A program made the position numbers and the translations under genes. A DNA stretch of 64,000 nucleotides from Pochonia chlamydosporia 170 (taxonomy: Eukaryota > Ascomycota > Sordariomycetes > Hypocreales > Clavicipitaceae), in the NCBI RefSeq assembly GCF_001653235.2, contig NW_019154046.1, positions 310,001 through 374,000 on the forward strand, written 5' to 3'. The notes under the pieces were generated by a model, which had not been told where the DNA came from, did no database searches, and saw only the letters and a list, made by a program, of their open reading frames with translations. Positions 11,800-22,909 of the stretch are shown here, piece by piece; within the stretch, counting starts at the first letter, position 1, and each line of letters opens with the position of its first letter.

Positions 11800-12890
11800 T
11801 ACCTGACCAACTCTATCCCCTTGAATTGACCAGATCAGCCACACGTTGCGGGACTGTTCAAGTGGGCTGATTCCAGCATGTCAAAGGTAGCTAAGACGGC
11901 CTCGTCCATAGCAAGCAAGGATGAGACTAATTGCGAGATACGGTGGCACTGGATGCAAAACTATTGCCCATTGTGAAGCGGCGCATTTTGTACTGTGCTA
12001 GAGGACCAGGGTGAAGTAAATCACATGTAGTTATGGATCAACTCCAGACTCTATTGACTTCCCTCCCCGTTGGGCATTGTGAACTCGCTGCAAGTCTCGT
12101 GTCTAGTCATTGGGACTGGTCAGGAGTTGACTCGGAGATTCGTCCCCCTGCTGTATATACATCACTCAAATCCATCCACAGGGGAGCTACGTTGCCAATA
12201 CCTCTTGTTATGTCTCCACAAACTTATCTGCAAAGGTTGCGAGCCTCCGGAACAAGACTTCAGAAAAAAGCAGTCCAGGAACTTTGGTTAAGTGTTTCAT
12301 CGGCCAGAGTCTGAAGCACTATCCGCCACGCCTGACGGCTGATCGGCTTCTGGACGAACTAACTTGTGTAGGTCTGGAGACAGCCGGGCTCTATTCCCGA
12401 TGGAAAGGGGCCTTGTCTCCTCATTATCTGTCAGCTGCTTCGTGAGCCTGTACTTGATGGAACTTCTCTAGGTAACATGCTTACCTCAAAAAGGTAAGAA
12501 GGTGGCTGCGGGCGCCAACGGCGCAACGACGATGTCTGAGGACCTGAGCCACGTCTGCAGCCACTGAAGCCTATTGACCTTTTGAGGAGGCAATACAAGC
12601 CGAACGGCACTCTGGCTTTGCATTGATATAAAGAATGCTGGACTCATGGGTTAGGTGTGATGGAAATCTAACATGTTTTTGCTGTATGCCAATTTGTGGT
12701 ATTGTTCTCTAGTCACTTCAATCGTCTCTTGGGTTTGTGACGAGGGCACCACGGCAACACTTCCCCGGCCCTTTCATGTCAATCGTTTGACAAAGCCGTA
12801 ATGACCTCCTGTTCGTCTCATTCCTCAATAGAGTGAAGCTCGAATCAGCCTTTTTGTCAAAAAATAAAGGTACAACAGACGGAAAACACG
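11800..12890. other. Intergenic, upstream region of the CFEM receptor
   Basis: Short frames at 12033-12314 on the plus strand lack domain features. No RNA gene or repeat seen. Confidence 0.35.
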
Positions 12891-14449
12891 ATGGACGTCA
12901 GAGCTAGACCGATGACTCGGCTGTGCTGGGTGCTGGCCATATTTGTACTCTTCCACCACTCAAGAGCTGACACCGCTCCGTCCATGCCGGATTGTGCCGT
13001 AAGAAACCCCAATTGTTGAAATGTGTGCGACTAAGCTTACAACCCATTCTGTCTAGGTCCGTTGTATGGCCACGACCATTCCGCTGTCATCATGCCAGCC
13101 CACGAACCAGACGTGTATTTGCGAGGACAAGGTTTTTGCAGCGCAATTGACGAGCTGTGTTCAAGCCAATTGCACAGTTAGGCAAACACTGAGTGCGTCA
13201 CTTCAAGCCCACAGATCCTCATGCTGTTGCAGACATCTTTGCTAATGTAGCACGACTCAGCCGCAATTAATATTACTCAAACAACCTGTCAACGGCCAGT
13301 ACGGGACAGGAGCAAAGAATACCAGACGATTAATAATACATTTGCCATCTTGTCAGCAATATTTTTAATTCAGCGATTCGGGTATAAAATATACGCAGGC
13401 TTGGACATCACTATCGACGACTGGCTCACACTCTTAATTGTCCTGGTTGGCACCCCGAGCACCATTATCAATGCCAAATTCGTTAGTGTAAACGGCCTCG
13501 GCAGGGACATATGGACACTCACTCCGGACGAAATAACGAGATTCAGCCTCTTCTTCTACGTTCAAGAGGTCATCTACTTTGTAGAGGTTTCGTTGGCAAA
13601 ACTTGCACTCCTCTTCTTTTACTTGCGCATTTTTCCTAGCACAGGCGTTCGGCGACTGCTATTAGGTACAATCGTCTTTAACTGTTTGTTCGGGTTAGCG
13701 TTTGGTCTGGTCGCAATTTTTCAGTGTACTCCCATCAGCTTCTTCTGGGTTATGTGGGATAAGGAGCACACTGGAGGCAAATGCATCAATATCAACGCCA
13801 TGTCGTGGTCAAACGCTGCTATTAGCATAATCCTGGACGTTTGGATGCTGGCTATACCACTGTCTCAGCTGAGAAGCCTCCAGTTGGGATGGAAAAAGAA
13901 GGCAGGCGTAGCCTTGATGTTCTCAGTGGGCACTTTGTGAGTCTTTCTTGTCTTTCCATTTTTCACTTCTCTATTTACAAGTTGCGAGCTAACCGTGGCA
14001 TTGTTAACCCACACAGCGTTACCGTTGTAAGCATTCTGCGTCTCAAATCGCTCATCAAATTCTCTTATTCCACCGACAATGCGACGTGGGACTTTACTGA
14101 TGTAGGCATATGGTCCGATATTGAAATCAATGTCAGTATAATATGCGTGTGCCTGCCCTCGCTCCGTTTACTCCTGGTTCGAATATTCCCACGGCTGCGA
14201 GAATCGACAAATCGATATCACGACCGACGGACAAATACAGTCACTCCCGATCTTCGGAACTTTGCTTTACGGTCGGGAGGGCATACCTCTGCGGATGTGC
14301 ATGGAGCTACGAATTCGTCCCAGACCAAGTCCAATAAGATCAAGTATCAGAAGGCTTTCTCTGTCAAATACCTTGAAAATGATCAAGTGCAACTAGTATC
14401 CCTCAGAGACCAAGATAAGGAGAGTACTCGATCTGGAGGTTCCCGATGA
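12891..14449 (+). CDS. CFEM-domain Pth11-like G-protein-coupled receptor
   Basis: Exons 12891-12998, 13057-13192, 13261-13936 and 14017-14449 join in frame to 450 residues. A signal peptide (about residues 1-27) leads into an extracellular CFEM domain with eight cysteines, including the diagnostic CICEDKVF. A seven-helix rhodopsin-like region follows ([62 protein letters not shown]), then a Ser/Thr-rich cytosolic tail. The NGLGRDIW loop and the CTP motif after helix 4 are typical of the fungal DUF3425/rhodopsin Pth11 group. Members sense host-surface or nutrient cues at the plasma membrane in pathogenic fungi. Exon 3 begins [10 protein letters not shown], which supplies the last CFEM cysteine and confirms the intron positions. 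Confidence 0.9.
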
Positions 14450-16233
14450 TGTAATTCTTAGTCCAAAAGTCATAGGAATCTTGCTGCGACACCCTTAGGA
14501 TGTAATGATAATTTCAGAGCAGATACTACTAGATCTAATCTACATATCATCTCGAGAGGAGCTTGCAAGTCACTTTGGTCTTGAGAATGGCTGATCTGGC
14601 TCACTGTTACCAGTCTAAGGTGCTACTTGACATTTTAAGTTGTATTGAGTTTTTAGACACGTCTTCACTTACGATGCCCAGTTGTGAAATGATCTACTAT
14701 CGGGTGGTGAGGAGACTGGTTGGCTAGATTCGAAAGCGAAAAGGTCAGTCAAGACATCCGTGCAACTGCTCCTTTGCCGAGGAGTAACCCAGATGTTCCG
14801 ACATGGGCACAGATCGTCGATGAGAACGCCTAATTGCTCCATGTCGAATCGAGTAAAAGTTTCCCGGCTGAAGTATACCCGCGTTCAACCGTCTCAATGC
14901 AAGTATTTCTTACGTTGGATGCCCCCAACGGATGCATAGCTGCCCGTATTTGCCCAAACTGAGGGGTTCTCATCATTAATTATGTGTATTTCGGCCACCT
15001 GATGATATTCACCTTCCACGCTTGGGTTGTGAGACCATGTTGAAGTCAAGCTGCATCACGAGAGTCCCTTGAATCCTCCCAAAGATGATGTAAACCATGA
15101 TATGCTGATTATGAATTGGACCGGTCTGGAATACAATGCATGCCGAGTGGCTAAATACCTGCGGGAAACATCCGATTCAATTACATGACGTGCTCGGACA
15201 TTTTGACGGATCGATTTTGATGATGGAGGGGTGGCATGGGCGGGAGACAAACAGTTCATATTCGGGAAGACAAACCCGCATGTACCTGATTGGATAGACG
15301 AGTGCAGCATCGAGGTCGGCCGTACGATGAGACATCTCTCTTATGCATGTGCTGGACGTAACGACTCCCCATGGGGATGGGTCTGTAAACTCGCACAAGG
15401 TCCTTGTTTCACAAATTTATCGGATGTCGGTTGACAAACTTGCAGAAGCTGAAATATATTAGCCCACCAAGATAGAGTAATGGTGTGAAGACATTGAAGC
15501 GCAAATTTTGCCGAAACTGAAGACACGGAATGGTCGAGTGTAGGAACGGGGAGGCAATGTCTACCATCAACTGCGGAGGGCTGATTGTTACCGCAAGTAG
15601 ACGGGCGCATAGGGCTACCTTGGCGAAGTCCACATGCTAAAGTAGTCCGCAAGGATTCATGTTAATTGACGTAGTCGTAAAGTCTGATACAAATTCAACT
15701 GGCACTTGGGCTACTCAGGCTTCGAAGAAGTCAATACTTCCATTCCTCAGTTGAGTCAGTATGCGTCAAAAAGATGTGTCCCAGGTTTCAAGTATCATAA
15801 TTGGGCTTATCGACCCCAAAATGCTTGACCGGAGGCCGACGAAAAGCGCAAACGATATCTCATGATTGCCCAAACATTCTAGATTTGCCAAGGAGTGATC
15901 CAGGGCGTTTGATTTATGTATACAACCTTGTGAGACTAGACGCCACCATCCGGATGATGTTCCCCGGGGCCGAGAAAGAAGAAAATGGGTGTATAGGCAG
16001 GCGGTGCAACTGTTTCGACAAAATAACGGGTTCACATATTTGTTGAGCTGAGGAATGGTTTCCTGTCGTCATACTCGATATATGTGTTGGTCAGAAGTCT
16101 CCGAAAAAATGTAAAGGAAAACCATCCGAGCTGTATTCGATTGTATGCATTCTGGTTAGTGATTGGTAGCACAATGTTCAATATTACCGAGTGACAAGCG
16201 AAGGAGCCTCGTGCTTCATCTCCAGCGATCAAG
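14450..16233. other. Intergenic, 1.8 kb, no gene recognised
   Basis: Overlapping short frames at 15056-15652 and 15766-16232 occur on both strands without domain signals. The right end holds the promoter of the next small secreted protein. Confidence 0.35.
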
Positions 16234-16239
16234 TATAAA
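16234..16239 (+). promoter_or_regulatory. TATA box of the 80-residue secreted protein gene
   Basis: TATAAA in AAGTATAAAGG lies 109 bp upstream of the ATG at 16343. Confidence 0.4.
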
Positions 16240-16342
16240 GGTAGAGACGAATACCGTGAAGAATAACTGACGACTCAATCAATTCATCAAGTGATCTACC
16301 CGAGTACTTTATTTGACAACAGCTGTTTCAAGTTCACACAAA

Positions 16343-16707
16343 ATGCAGGCCAATCTTCTCGCTTTCGTTCTCCTGGCCCAGTCTTTTCAGGCTCTGGGTG
16401 CTCCTGCCGATGAGCCACGGGAGGCCAGTATGTCACCAGTCGATCTATCCACATGCCGTGTCGTGCTATACATAGCTAACTATACTTAGAAGGAAAGTCT
16501 ATAGATGCTACATTTGGGTCCAAGGACACCGTACTTGCCGATGGTAAGAGGGAAACCCACCACATAAAGGGCTGGGGAGGGTAAATGCTAACAAATACAA
16601 CAGCCTGTTACTGGTGCGGCTGGCCTTGCAACGGCTACTATTGCTGCAACCCGTACGCCCGTTGTGGAGTTCTCAACGGCTACTGCGTCTGCTGGTACAC
16701 CGGTTAA
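16343..16707 (+). CDS. 80-residue secreted eight-cysteine protein
   Basis: Three tiny exons (16343-16427, 16490-16543, 16604-16707) join in frame to 80 residues. Residues 1-20 form a signal peptide (MQANLLAFVLLAQSFQALGA). A polar linker follows (residues 21-46), which could be a propeptide. The mature C-terminus, about 34 residues, holds eight cysteines: CYWC, PC, YYCC, RC, YC, VC. It is also rich in Trp, Tyr and Gly. Both introns interrupt the propeptide, leaving the Cys domain in one exon. The density of cysteines (8 in 34) suggests four disulfides, as in secreted effector or antimicrobial peptides. I do not recognise a named family. No exon is long enough to stand out as an open frame. Confidence 0.75.
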
Positions 16708-17102
16708 ACTCGACAGAGAAATCTGTCACTGGGATACTCCCCCGAGGCAGGATTGCGATGGGGGATGCAGTTTGCACTTGAAGGAGAGAGCTATGTATGA
16801 TTTGGGATATCCCACTAGCTAAATGAAGTTGAATGAAACTCGAAATTGTGATTTAAGGGCGCCATGTTGTCAAAATTGCTAGTCCTCGTTGCATTAAAAT
16901 GACCCTCAACTCCGATACATTTCGTATGAAAGAAAAATGGCTGAGCAAGATGCCCAAGCTCTCAATGACCTCAATGGACGCATAAACTACTACTAGATTT
17001 AACAACCACTCCTTAAAGACAATGGTGACGTGAGAAACAGTATGTACACTCTCTCCGACAAACCCTCTTGTAGCATCTTCTGAGTGCTCACAACCCACGG
17101 TG
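16708..17102. other. Intergenic between convergent genes
   Basis: The gap lies between the stop of the secreted protein and the stop of glycerate kinase. Nothing recognised. Confidence 0.35.
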
Positions 17103-18700
17103 TTAGTAATGCGAGCTGTTCAGCAAATGCCCGCTCGGGGAGGCACTTCGTCTCTTGCTGAAAGCCGCATGATGGGTGTGAGTGTTCATATCAATGATAC
17201 GCATTGTCCCTTTTGGAAGTGGTGTAATGCGCAATTTTGACTCAAGTTCTAATCTCTGTCTCTGAGCTGACGTGTGGGGTTGATCATGCGACAACTGTCC
17301 CAGGTATGAGCCCAGATCATTTATGGGTTTTATGCCATTAGAGTAGTTACTTTGAGATTCATGCGTCCCATTCCGTCCACTCACCAAGACTGGTTGTGGT
17401 TCGTCGCCGTATGTTTTGGCTCTCGAGAGGGGATTGTGGGCAGTATCTCGCAAGTTGAGGCGAAGGCCAACTAAAACAACCCTCATTGTTCGCTCTGCTG
17501 CGCAAGTCAGAAGACCTGCAGCTTGATCCATAGCGTCACGTAAACTGATGGGCGAATCCAAGATGCTGGTAAATGCAGAAACGCCATCTCCATACACGCT
17601 GTTGGCAGATTTTCCGATTGTGCCAACAAGAGCAATGACATAGGCACCTTGTGCCCTTGCTCGTCTTGCAATTTCCCCGGTCATCTTGCCTTTGGTTGAC
17701 TGATGGTCAAGTGCACCTTCGGCCGTGAACACAATGTCCCAGGGGTGGTTGAGGACTTCCTGAAGCTGAAAGTGCTCGTCTATCGCAGCGGCTCTTGGTC
17801 TGAGTTTGGCACCGAGAACGAGAAGCCCAGCACCAAGTCCGCCAGACGCACCAGAGCCTGGTGTTGTTGACATATCGTAGCCGATAGTTGGCCTTGCCGC
17901 CCTAGCTAGCTTATCCATAGCCTTGGATAGCAGTTCGACTTGCTCTTGTGTTGCCCCCTTTTGAGGTCCGTACACTTGGGCAACACCTCCTTGTCCACAT
18001 AAAATGTTTTCGATATTGCATACTGCTTCGATCGATATGGGTCGATCTCCTAAGTTGACATTAGGTCAGTATCAACAGTAGAATGGGGTAGCATGCTTCG
18101 AATCATCATACCGGAAAGAACATCGCCAAGCCTTGGATGTAGGTCCCTCAAGCAGATCTTGTCGAGATTGAGCACGGAGCCGCCTCCTGCAGCGATAGGC
18201 AAGACTGCTCCGTGCTTGTCCAAGAATCTTACCCCGAGTGCTTGAAGCATACCAACACCGCCGTCTGACGTACCGGAATCTCCACACCCAACAATGATTT
18301 TCGTGCAGCCGGCATCAAGGGCGGCGGCTATAAGCTGGCCAACTCCATACGAGGTTGTCATAGTAGGATCACGGCAGTCTCTTGGGACCAACCTTAAGCC
18401 CGCTGCACTTGCCATGTCTAGTACAGCGGTTCTTTTATCTTCACCGATAACACCATAGTGTGACAGTATTTGTTTTCGGTCAGGGCCCATGACGGGGATA
18501 TGCCGAACTTCACCATGTTTAGCGGCGACCAGGGCTCGGCAGAAACCCTCGCCTCCATCATGGACAGGAACTCTGCGAATGAAGGCACTTTCACTGTCGA
18601 TGACTCGTCTGATGCCTTTCTCAATGCAAACGGCGGCTTCATCTGGCTCCAGACTCTCTTTGAGGCCTGAAGGGGCAATGAGAATGCTCAGTGGATTCAT
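17103..18700 (-). CDS. Glycerate kinase (GckA/GlxK family)
   Basis: Exons 18700-18112 and 18049-17103 give 511 residues. The intron (18050-18111) has GTATGA...TTAG ends. The enzyme phosphorylates D-glycerate with ATP, linking serine/glyoxylate breakdown to glycolysis. Family signatures are APSGLKESLEPDEAA at the start, VPVHDGGEGF, GCGDSGTSDGGVGMLQALG, DMSTTPGSGASGGLGAGL, DIVFTAEGALDHQSTKGK and VIALVGTIG. The conserved fold appears to end near residue 395 (ERTMRVVLVGL). The frame then continues for about 115 residues of polar, low-complexity sequence that is not part of the family fold as I know it; this may be a real extension, a lost stop codon or an unrecognised splice near 17460. Confidence 0.88.
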
Positions 18701-19892
18701 TGCGGTCTGATTGGTATTGAAGAATTATGACGAAAGGGAATTAACAATGAGCGAGTTATACTTTCTCTAGATGAGTATGAAATCAAATGGTTCTTTTTGG
18801 GTCAGCGATATTCGCACTATATCTTTTTGGAATCTTCATACTGCTAGCAATAAAAGTTTGGAGGAGGCCTCTTCCGAATGATTTGAAGATAGGAAGCGTG
18901 GCTTTGATGACGAAATGATACTCATTTCCTTCTTTTGCTGGGACAATGCCGCAGTTCATCAAGATCTGTAAAGCTACTTGGCATTTACGTAACCTGTAAC
19001 GTGAACAGCCGGGAATAGCTAGTGAATACCACACGACGGTTCGTCCCTTCTGATTGCTTGCTTGTCTGAGCTGGATATTGTGGGGATTCGTCATCTGGTG
19101 AAGAGAAGTTGAAGAACAACATTTGAAGTTTACTAAATATAGCAGGCCGTGAAAGAATGTTTCATGCCATGAAACGGAAGAGTGCCGAGAGAAAACACGA
19201 GGGTGCCTTATCTTGGCGCGCCAAGTCCCAATTTAGGTTTATAGTTTATGATACAATGCAGTTAGAGTGGATTCTATTCCTGCATTGTAGTCGTCTTAGA
19301 CAACATGTCGCGCGACCAGTTACCAATACAATCCAAGATGCATCTTCATCCTGGTTCCACAAAGTGGCGCAATTGCCGATCGACGCGTCACGCCCAAAAG
19401 CTTGTGTTTGGTGGCTCGTTCGCTCGATGCAATGCAATGTCGGTCTGAGTCTCCGTAATAAAGTGCCAAGTCTCGGTTAGCGATTTATCATACGTGGGCA
19501 GAGATGTCTTAATTACGCAAGTGCATGTCTTTCGTCTTGGCTTCGCGGGGATGCCCAAGAGAGCTCTCAAAGACACGTTGCAGATGGATGGACAACTCAG
19601 CCCAACAGGGCTGTTTATCTTTGTGGCTCGTTCGACGCGTGTGCTCAGAGTAGCAGATGAACGCTGAACACTATTTTTGAGTCTTTGTTTTCTTGGCTAT
19701 TGTTGTCTTCTCCGTCTATTGGCTCTGGGAATACACCCTCAGTCCAATGATAAAACTTTATGATTCTGTGTCAGATGAATATACAGAACGTTGCACGAAC
19801 CCATCTATTACTTGCCGAATCAGTTCACAACCTTTTCAGTCCAACCTGAATAATTTCATGACTTTGACATTCATTCTACCTCACTCTACGCA
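18701..19892. other. Intergenic between divergent glycerate kinase and MFS genes
   Basis: The 1.2-kb gap should hold both promoters. A 103-residue minus-strand frame at 18783-19094 has a stretch that looks weakly protein-like, but it has no family character and no partner exon. Confidence 0.35.
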
Positions 19893-21585
19893 ATGAATCA
19901 TGACTCCATGATACCGGCTTGGGCAGAAAGCCGCTCTGGCGACCTTGAAGGGGGAGACGCCGACAGCAATGGCGTATTATTGTCCAACGGGACATATTCA
20001 CACAAATTACAGGATAATGAACCGGTGGTGGTTACCTGGGAAGGGCCACTAGATCCTGAAAATCCAATGAATTGGAGTTGGCGTAAAAAATGGATCACGA
20101 CCATTCTTGTATCATGCTTCACCTTCATTTCCCCATTCTCCTCAACAATGGTTACTCCGGCTTTGGATGACATTAGCCGAGACCTCAACGTTCCAAATGG
20201 ATTCATGCAGCAACTGGTAATGTCCATTTTCCTTCTCGGTTACGCCCAAGGGCCGTTTGTCTTGGCACCGTTGTCCGAGATTTTCGGTCGAGCCATCGTG
20301 CTCCAGTCCGCAAATCTCATGTACCTGGTTTTCAACTTGGCATGTGGTTTTGCTCAAACAAAGCAACAGCTGCTTGCATTTCGCTTCCTCAGTGGTGTGG
20401 GTGGCAGTGCTCCTCAAGCAGTAAGTCACACAAAAGCTTGACTCAACTGGTCATACCACTGACTTCATGATGAGATTTGCAACGGTGTCTTGGCCGACTG
20501 TTGGAGGAAAGAAGAGCGTGGGAAAGGCCAAGCGATTTACGGCATGCTCACTTTCATGGGACCTGTTGTAGCTCCCATAGTTGGGGCGTACATTTCGCTA
20601 CATACCAGCTGGCGTTGGATCTTTTGGTCCACGTCCGCCTTCGACTTGTTGATTCAAGTTGCGGCATTCCTGTTCCTGAGGGAAACCTATGCAAAGAGAA
20701 TTCTGTCCCAAAAGGCCAAAAAGCTAACAAAACACACTGGCAAAGAGCATGTTACGGAAGAGAGCCGTACCTTATTCCAAATTCTTCGGCGTCGCATGTT
20801 TGTGCCCTTTATTATGCTATTTGCTCATCCTGCCGTTCAAGCACCGTCGCTTTACCGGGCGTATTTGTACGGCGTTATGTATCTGGTGTAAGTGAACATC
20901 AATGAAAGGGGAAGTTGTAAACTTATCTAACAATGAATCTGTTAGATTATCCACATTCCCAATTGTATGGGTTGGTACATATGGTATGGAAAAGGGCACA
21001 GCAAGCTTACACTACCTCTCTCTTGGTGTGGGATTCATCATTGGACTGCAGATATCGCATCCTGTAATTGACAAGGTCTGTAACATTCCCAGTTTAGAGC
21101 GATACCCAATCTCGTGTCTAACTAGCTACTAGCTATACAAACATTTTCAAAGAAAATATAACCAAACTGATGGTCTACCGGAATGGCGTGTTCCCCCTAT
21201 GATTATCGGAGCAATACTCTGCCCTATTGGCTTGTTCCTTTACGGTTGGACCGCCCAGGCAAGAACGCATTGGATTTTCCCAGACCTTGGCTGCACAATA
21301 CTGTCAACTGGGCTAATCATTGCCTTTCAGAGCGCTCAAGCATATGTAGTTGATGCCTATGACGCCGATTACGCGGCGAGTGCGGCGGCTGCAGGCGCAT
21401 TTCTTCGAACAATGTTTGGGTTTAGCTTTCCATTGTTCGCACCCAAAATGTACGAGGTGCTTGGGCTTGGCTGGGGAAACAGTCTTCTTGCTTTTGCCAC
21501 AATTGGTTTAGGAATCCTTAGTCCTGGGTTGCTTTGGTTCTATGGAGCGAATCTACGACGGTGGAGCACGTTGGGCATAGTATGA
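19893..21585 (+). CDS. MFS transporter, DHA1 (12-TMS) type
   Basis: Exons 19893-20420, 20475-20887, 20946-21075 and 21133-21585 keep frame and give 507 residues. The cytosolic N-terminus carries the fungal DHA1 signature DPENPMNWSWRKKW just before helix 1. Other marks are SIFLLGYAQGPFVLAPLSEIFGR (motif A), LAFRFLSGVGGSAPQA, VLADCWRKEERGKGQ and SWRWIFW. The loop after helix 6 contains RETYAKRILSQKAKKL. The C-terminal half keeps QAYVVDAYDADYAASAAAAG, the usual end motif of this subfamily. Such proteins export drugs, toxins or polyamines across the plasma membrane. The last residues (GANLRRWSTLGIV) are a little shorter than usual. Confidence 0.9.
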
Positions 21586-21855
21586 GATATCAGATGTGGC
21601 ACCTAGGCGCTGTCGGTCGACAGAAAAGTGTACATATGTATTTAAACAAAGCCTGAGAAGTATATCTACATAAATAAACTTATATATCTGAAACATAAAG
21701 CATTCCGTCATAAATAGCTAGCCAGTAGCCAATCCAAGTTAAACAAATTCGCTGCAGTCTTACAACTGGGCTTCATAAATAATTGCGGGCTGGCCATCCG
21801 TATTCATTTCTCATCCAAATTCCTGGGCATCTGGCTCGTCCGTGGGAATCGTTGC
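21586..21855. other. Convergent intergenic gap
   Basis: The AT-rich 270-bp gap holds the 3' ends of the DHA1 transporter and the six-exon secreted protein. No gene. Confidence 0.4.
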
Positions 21856-22797
21856 TCAGCAACTCCCTTTTGTCAAGATGACATTCCAATTTGCAGTGGT
21901 GAAGAGCTATCTTTGTCAGCTTGGTCGTCAAAGAAAATGTTTATTACAAAGAGATGCAGTGGGAAGGAAACACGACTTACCTGTCCTCTTGTCATGGTCA
22001 TGCCACCTTGTTGCTAGATTGAGTTGTCAGTGAGGGCTCTTTTGACATTAGCTACCGACTGTTCACTTACAACCCAATAGCAAACATTGCTAAGCTCTAG
22101 TGCTGCAGATGCAACCTCGCTACATGGTAGCCTTATTTCAACATCTTGATCGTTGCATAGCCAAATTTCCGATGACCAATTGCAGCTGATTCTGGAGCAG
22201 CCTCCGCCATAAGATGTCCGTGCAGGCGCACCACACATCATGTTGCCGCCCAGGTTACCGTTGAGGTCTGTATATCGTAATGGTTAGACTCTGTAAGGCT
22301 TATAATGTATGTACATGTGATATTATAGTTATTTGACCTACAATTGATTCCCTCTATGGCTGATGTTCGTGTCATCCACTCCCCATACTCGCAGTACGGT
22401 GCTCCCTTCTGACGCTGTCGCTCACACATTCTGTCATTAGCTTTGAAACTAGTCATGCTAAAGTCAAAACTCGTGAGAAACTCACCCATCGCTTCTCAAT
22501 ATTGCTGCCGGATTCATCACCAGCAGTATTAGATTGCGTTTCGAAATAATCGGGGTTAATTGCAGCGATTTGCTCTTGAACCTCCTGAATAGTTCCGGTG
22601 TAAGTGACAGTCTTGCCTGGAACAATTTCGCCTGTCCAGGACACCCCACTATCAAGATTACGACGGTTGAGCTCATATGCCTATTATGCGCAATCGCCTG
22701 TGTCAGCGTTTATCCATGATGCAGTTGACGCAACCAAGGGACATACATTGAGAGCAACCGAGAAAGCGGCTACAACCAAAGCAGATGAAAACTTCAT
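21856..22797 (-). CDS. Secreted cysteine-rich protein, six exons
   Basis: Exons on the minus strand (22797-22747, 22680-22486, 22420-22342, 22267-22071, 22013-21981, 21906-21856) add to 606 nt, or 201 residues. A signal peptide (MKFSSALVVAAFSVALN) is one whole exon. A propeptide follows and ends in EKRW, where KR is a likely Kex2 site. The mature domain contains GAPYCEYGEW, AIEGINYLNGNLGGN, CSRISCNWSSEIWLCNDQ, SNVCYW and a C-terminal TTANWNVILTKGSC. I recognise the pattern (a GI.YL block, then C-x(n)-RxSC, then WxCND) from a widespread fungal family of small secreted proteins of unknown role. The acceptor of exon 3 is the least certain, because several AGs share one phase there. A TATA-like box lies at 22901-22909. 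Confidence 0.75.
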
Positions 22798-22900
22798 GTT
22801 GATAGAATGTTGAAAGTTTATTAAAGTTTTTAGGGTCTAGAAAGGAATATCTTATCTGGGGAGTCCATCACCATCAGCTAAACCAGGAGCATCAAGTGTG

Positions 22901-22909
22901 TTTTATATC
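22901..22909 (-). promoter_or_regulatory. TATA-like element of the six-exon secreted protein gene
   Basis: TTTTATATC on the plus strand reads GATATAAAA on the minus strand, about 105 bp upstream of the start codon at 22797. Confidence 0.4.

Noticed and set aside
18783..19094. A 103-codon minus-strand frame upstream of glycerate kinase
   Set aside because: Some stretches look protein-like, but there is no family character, signal or partner exon; left as intergenic.
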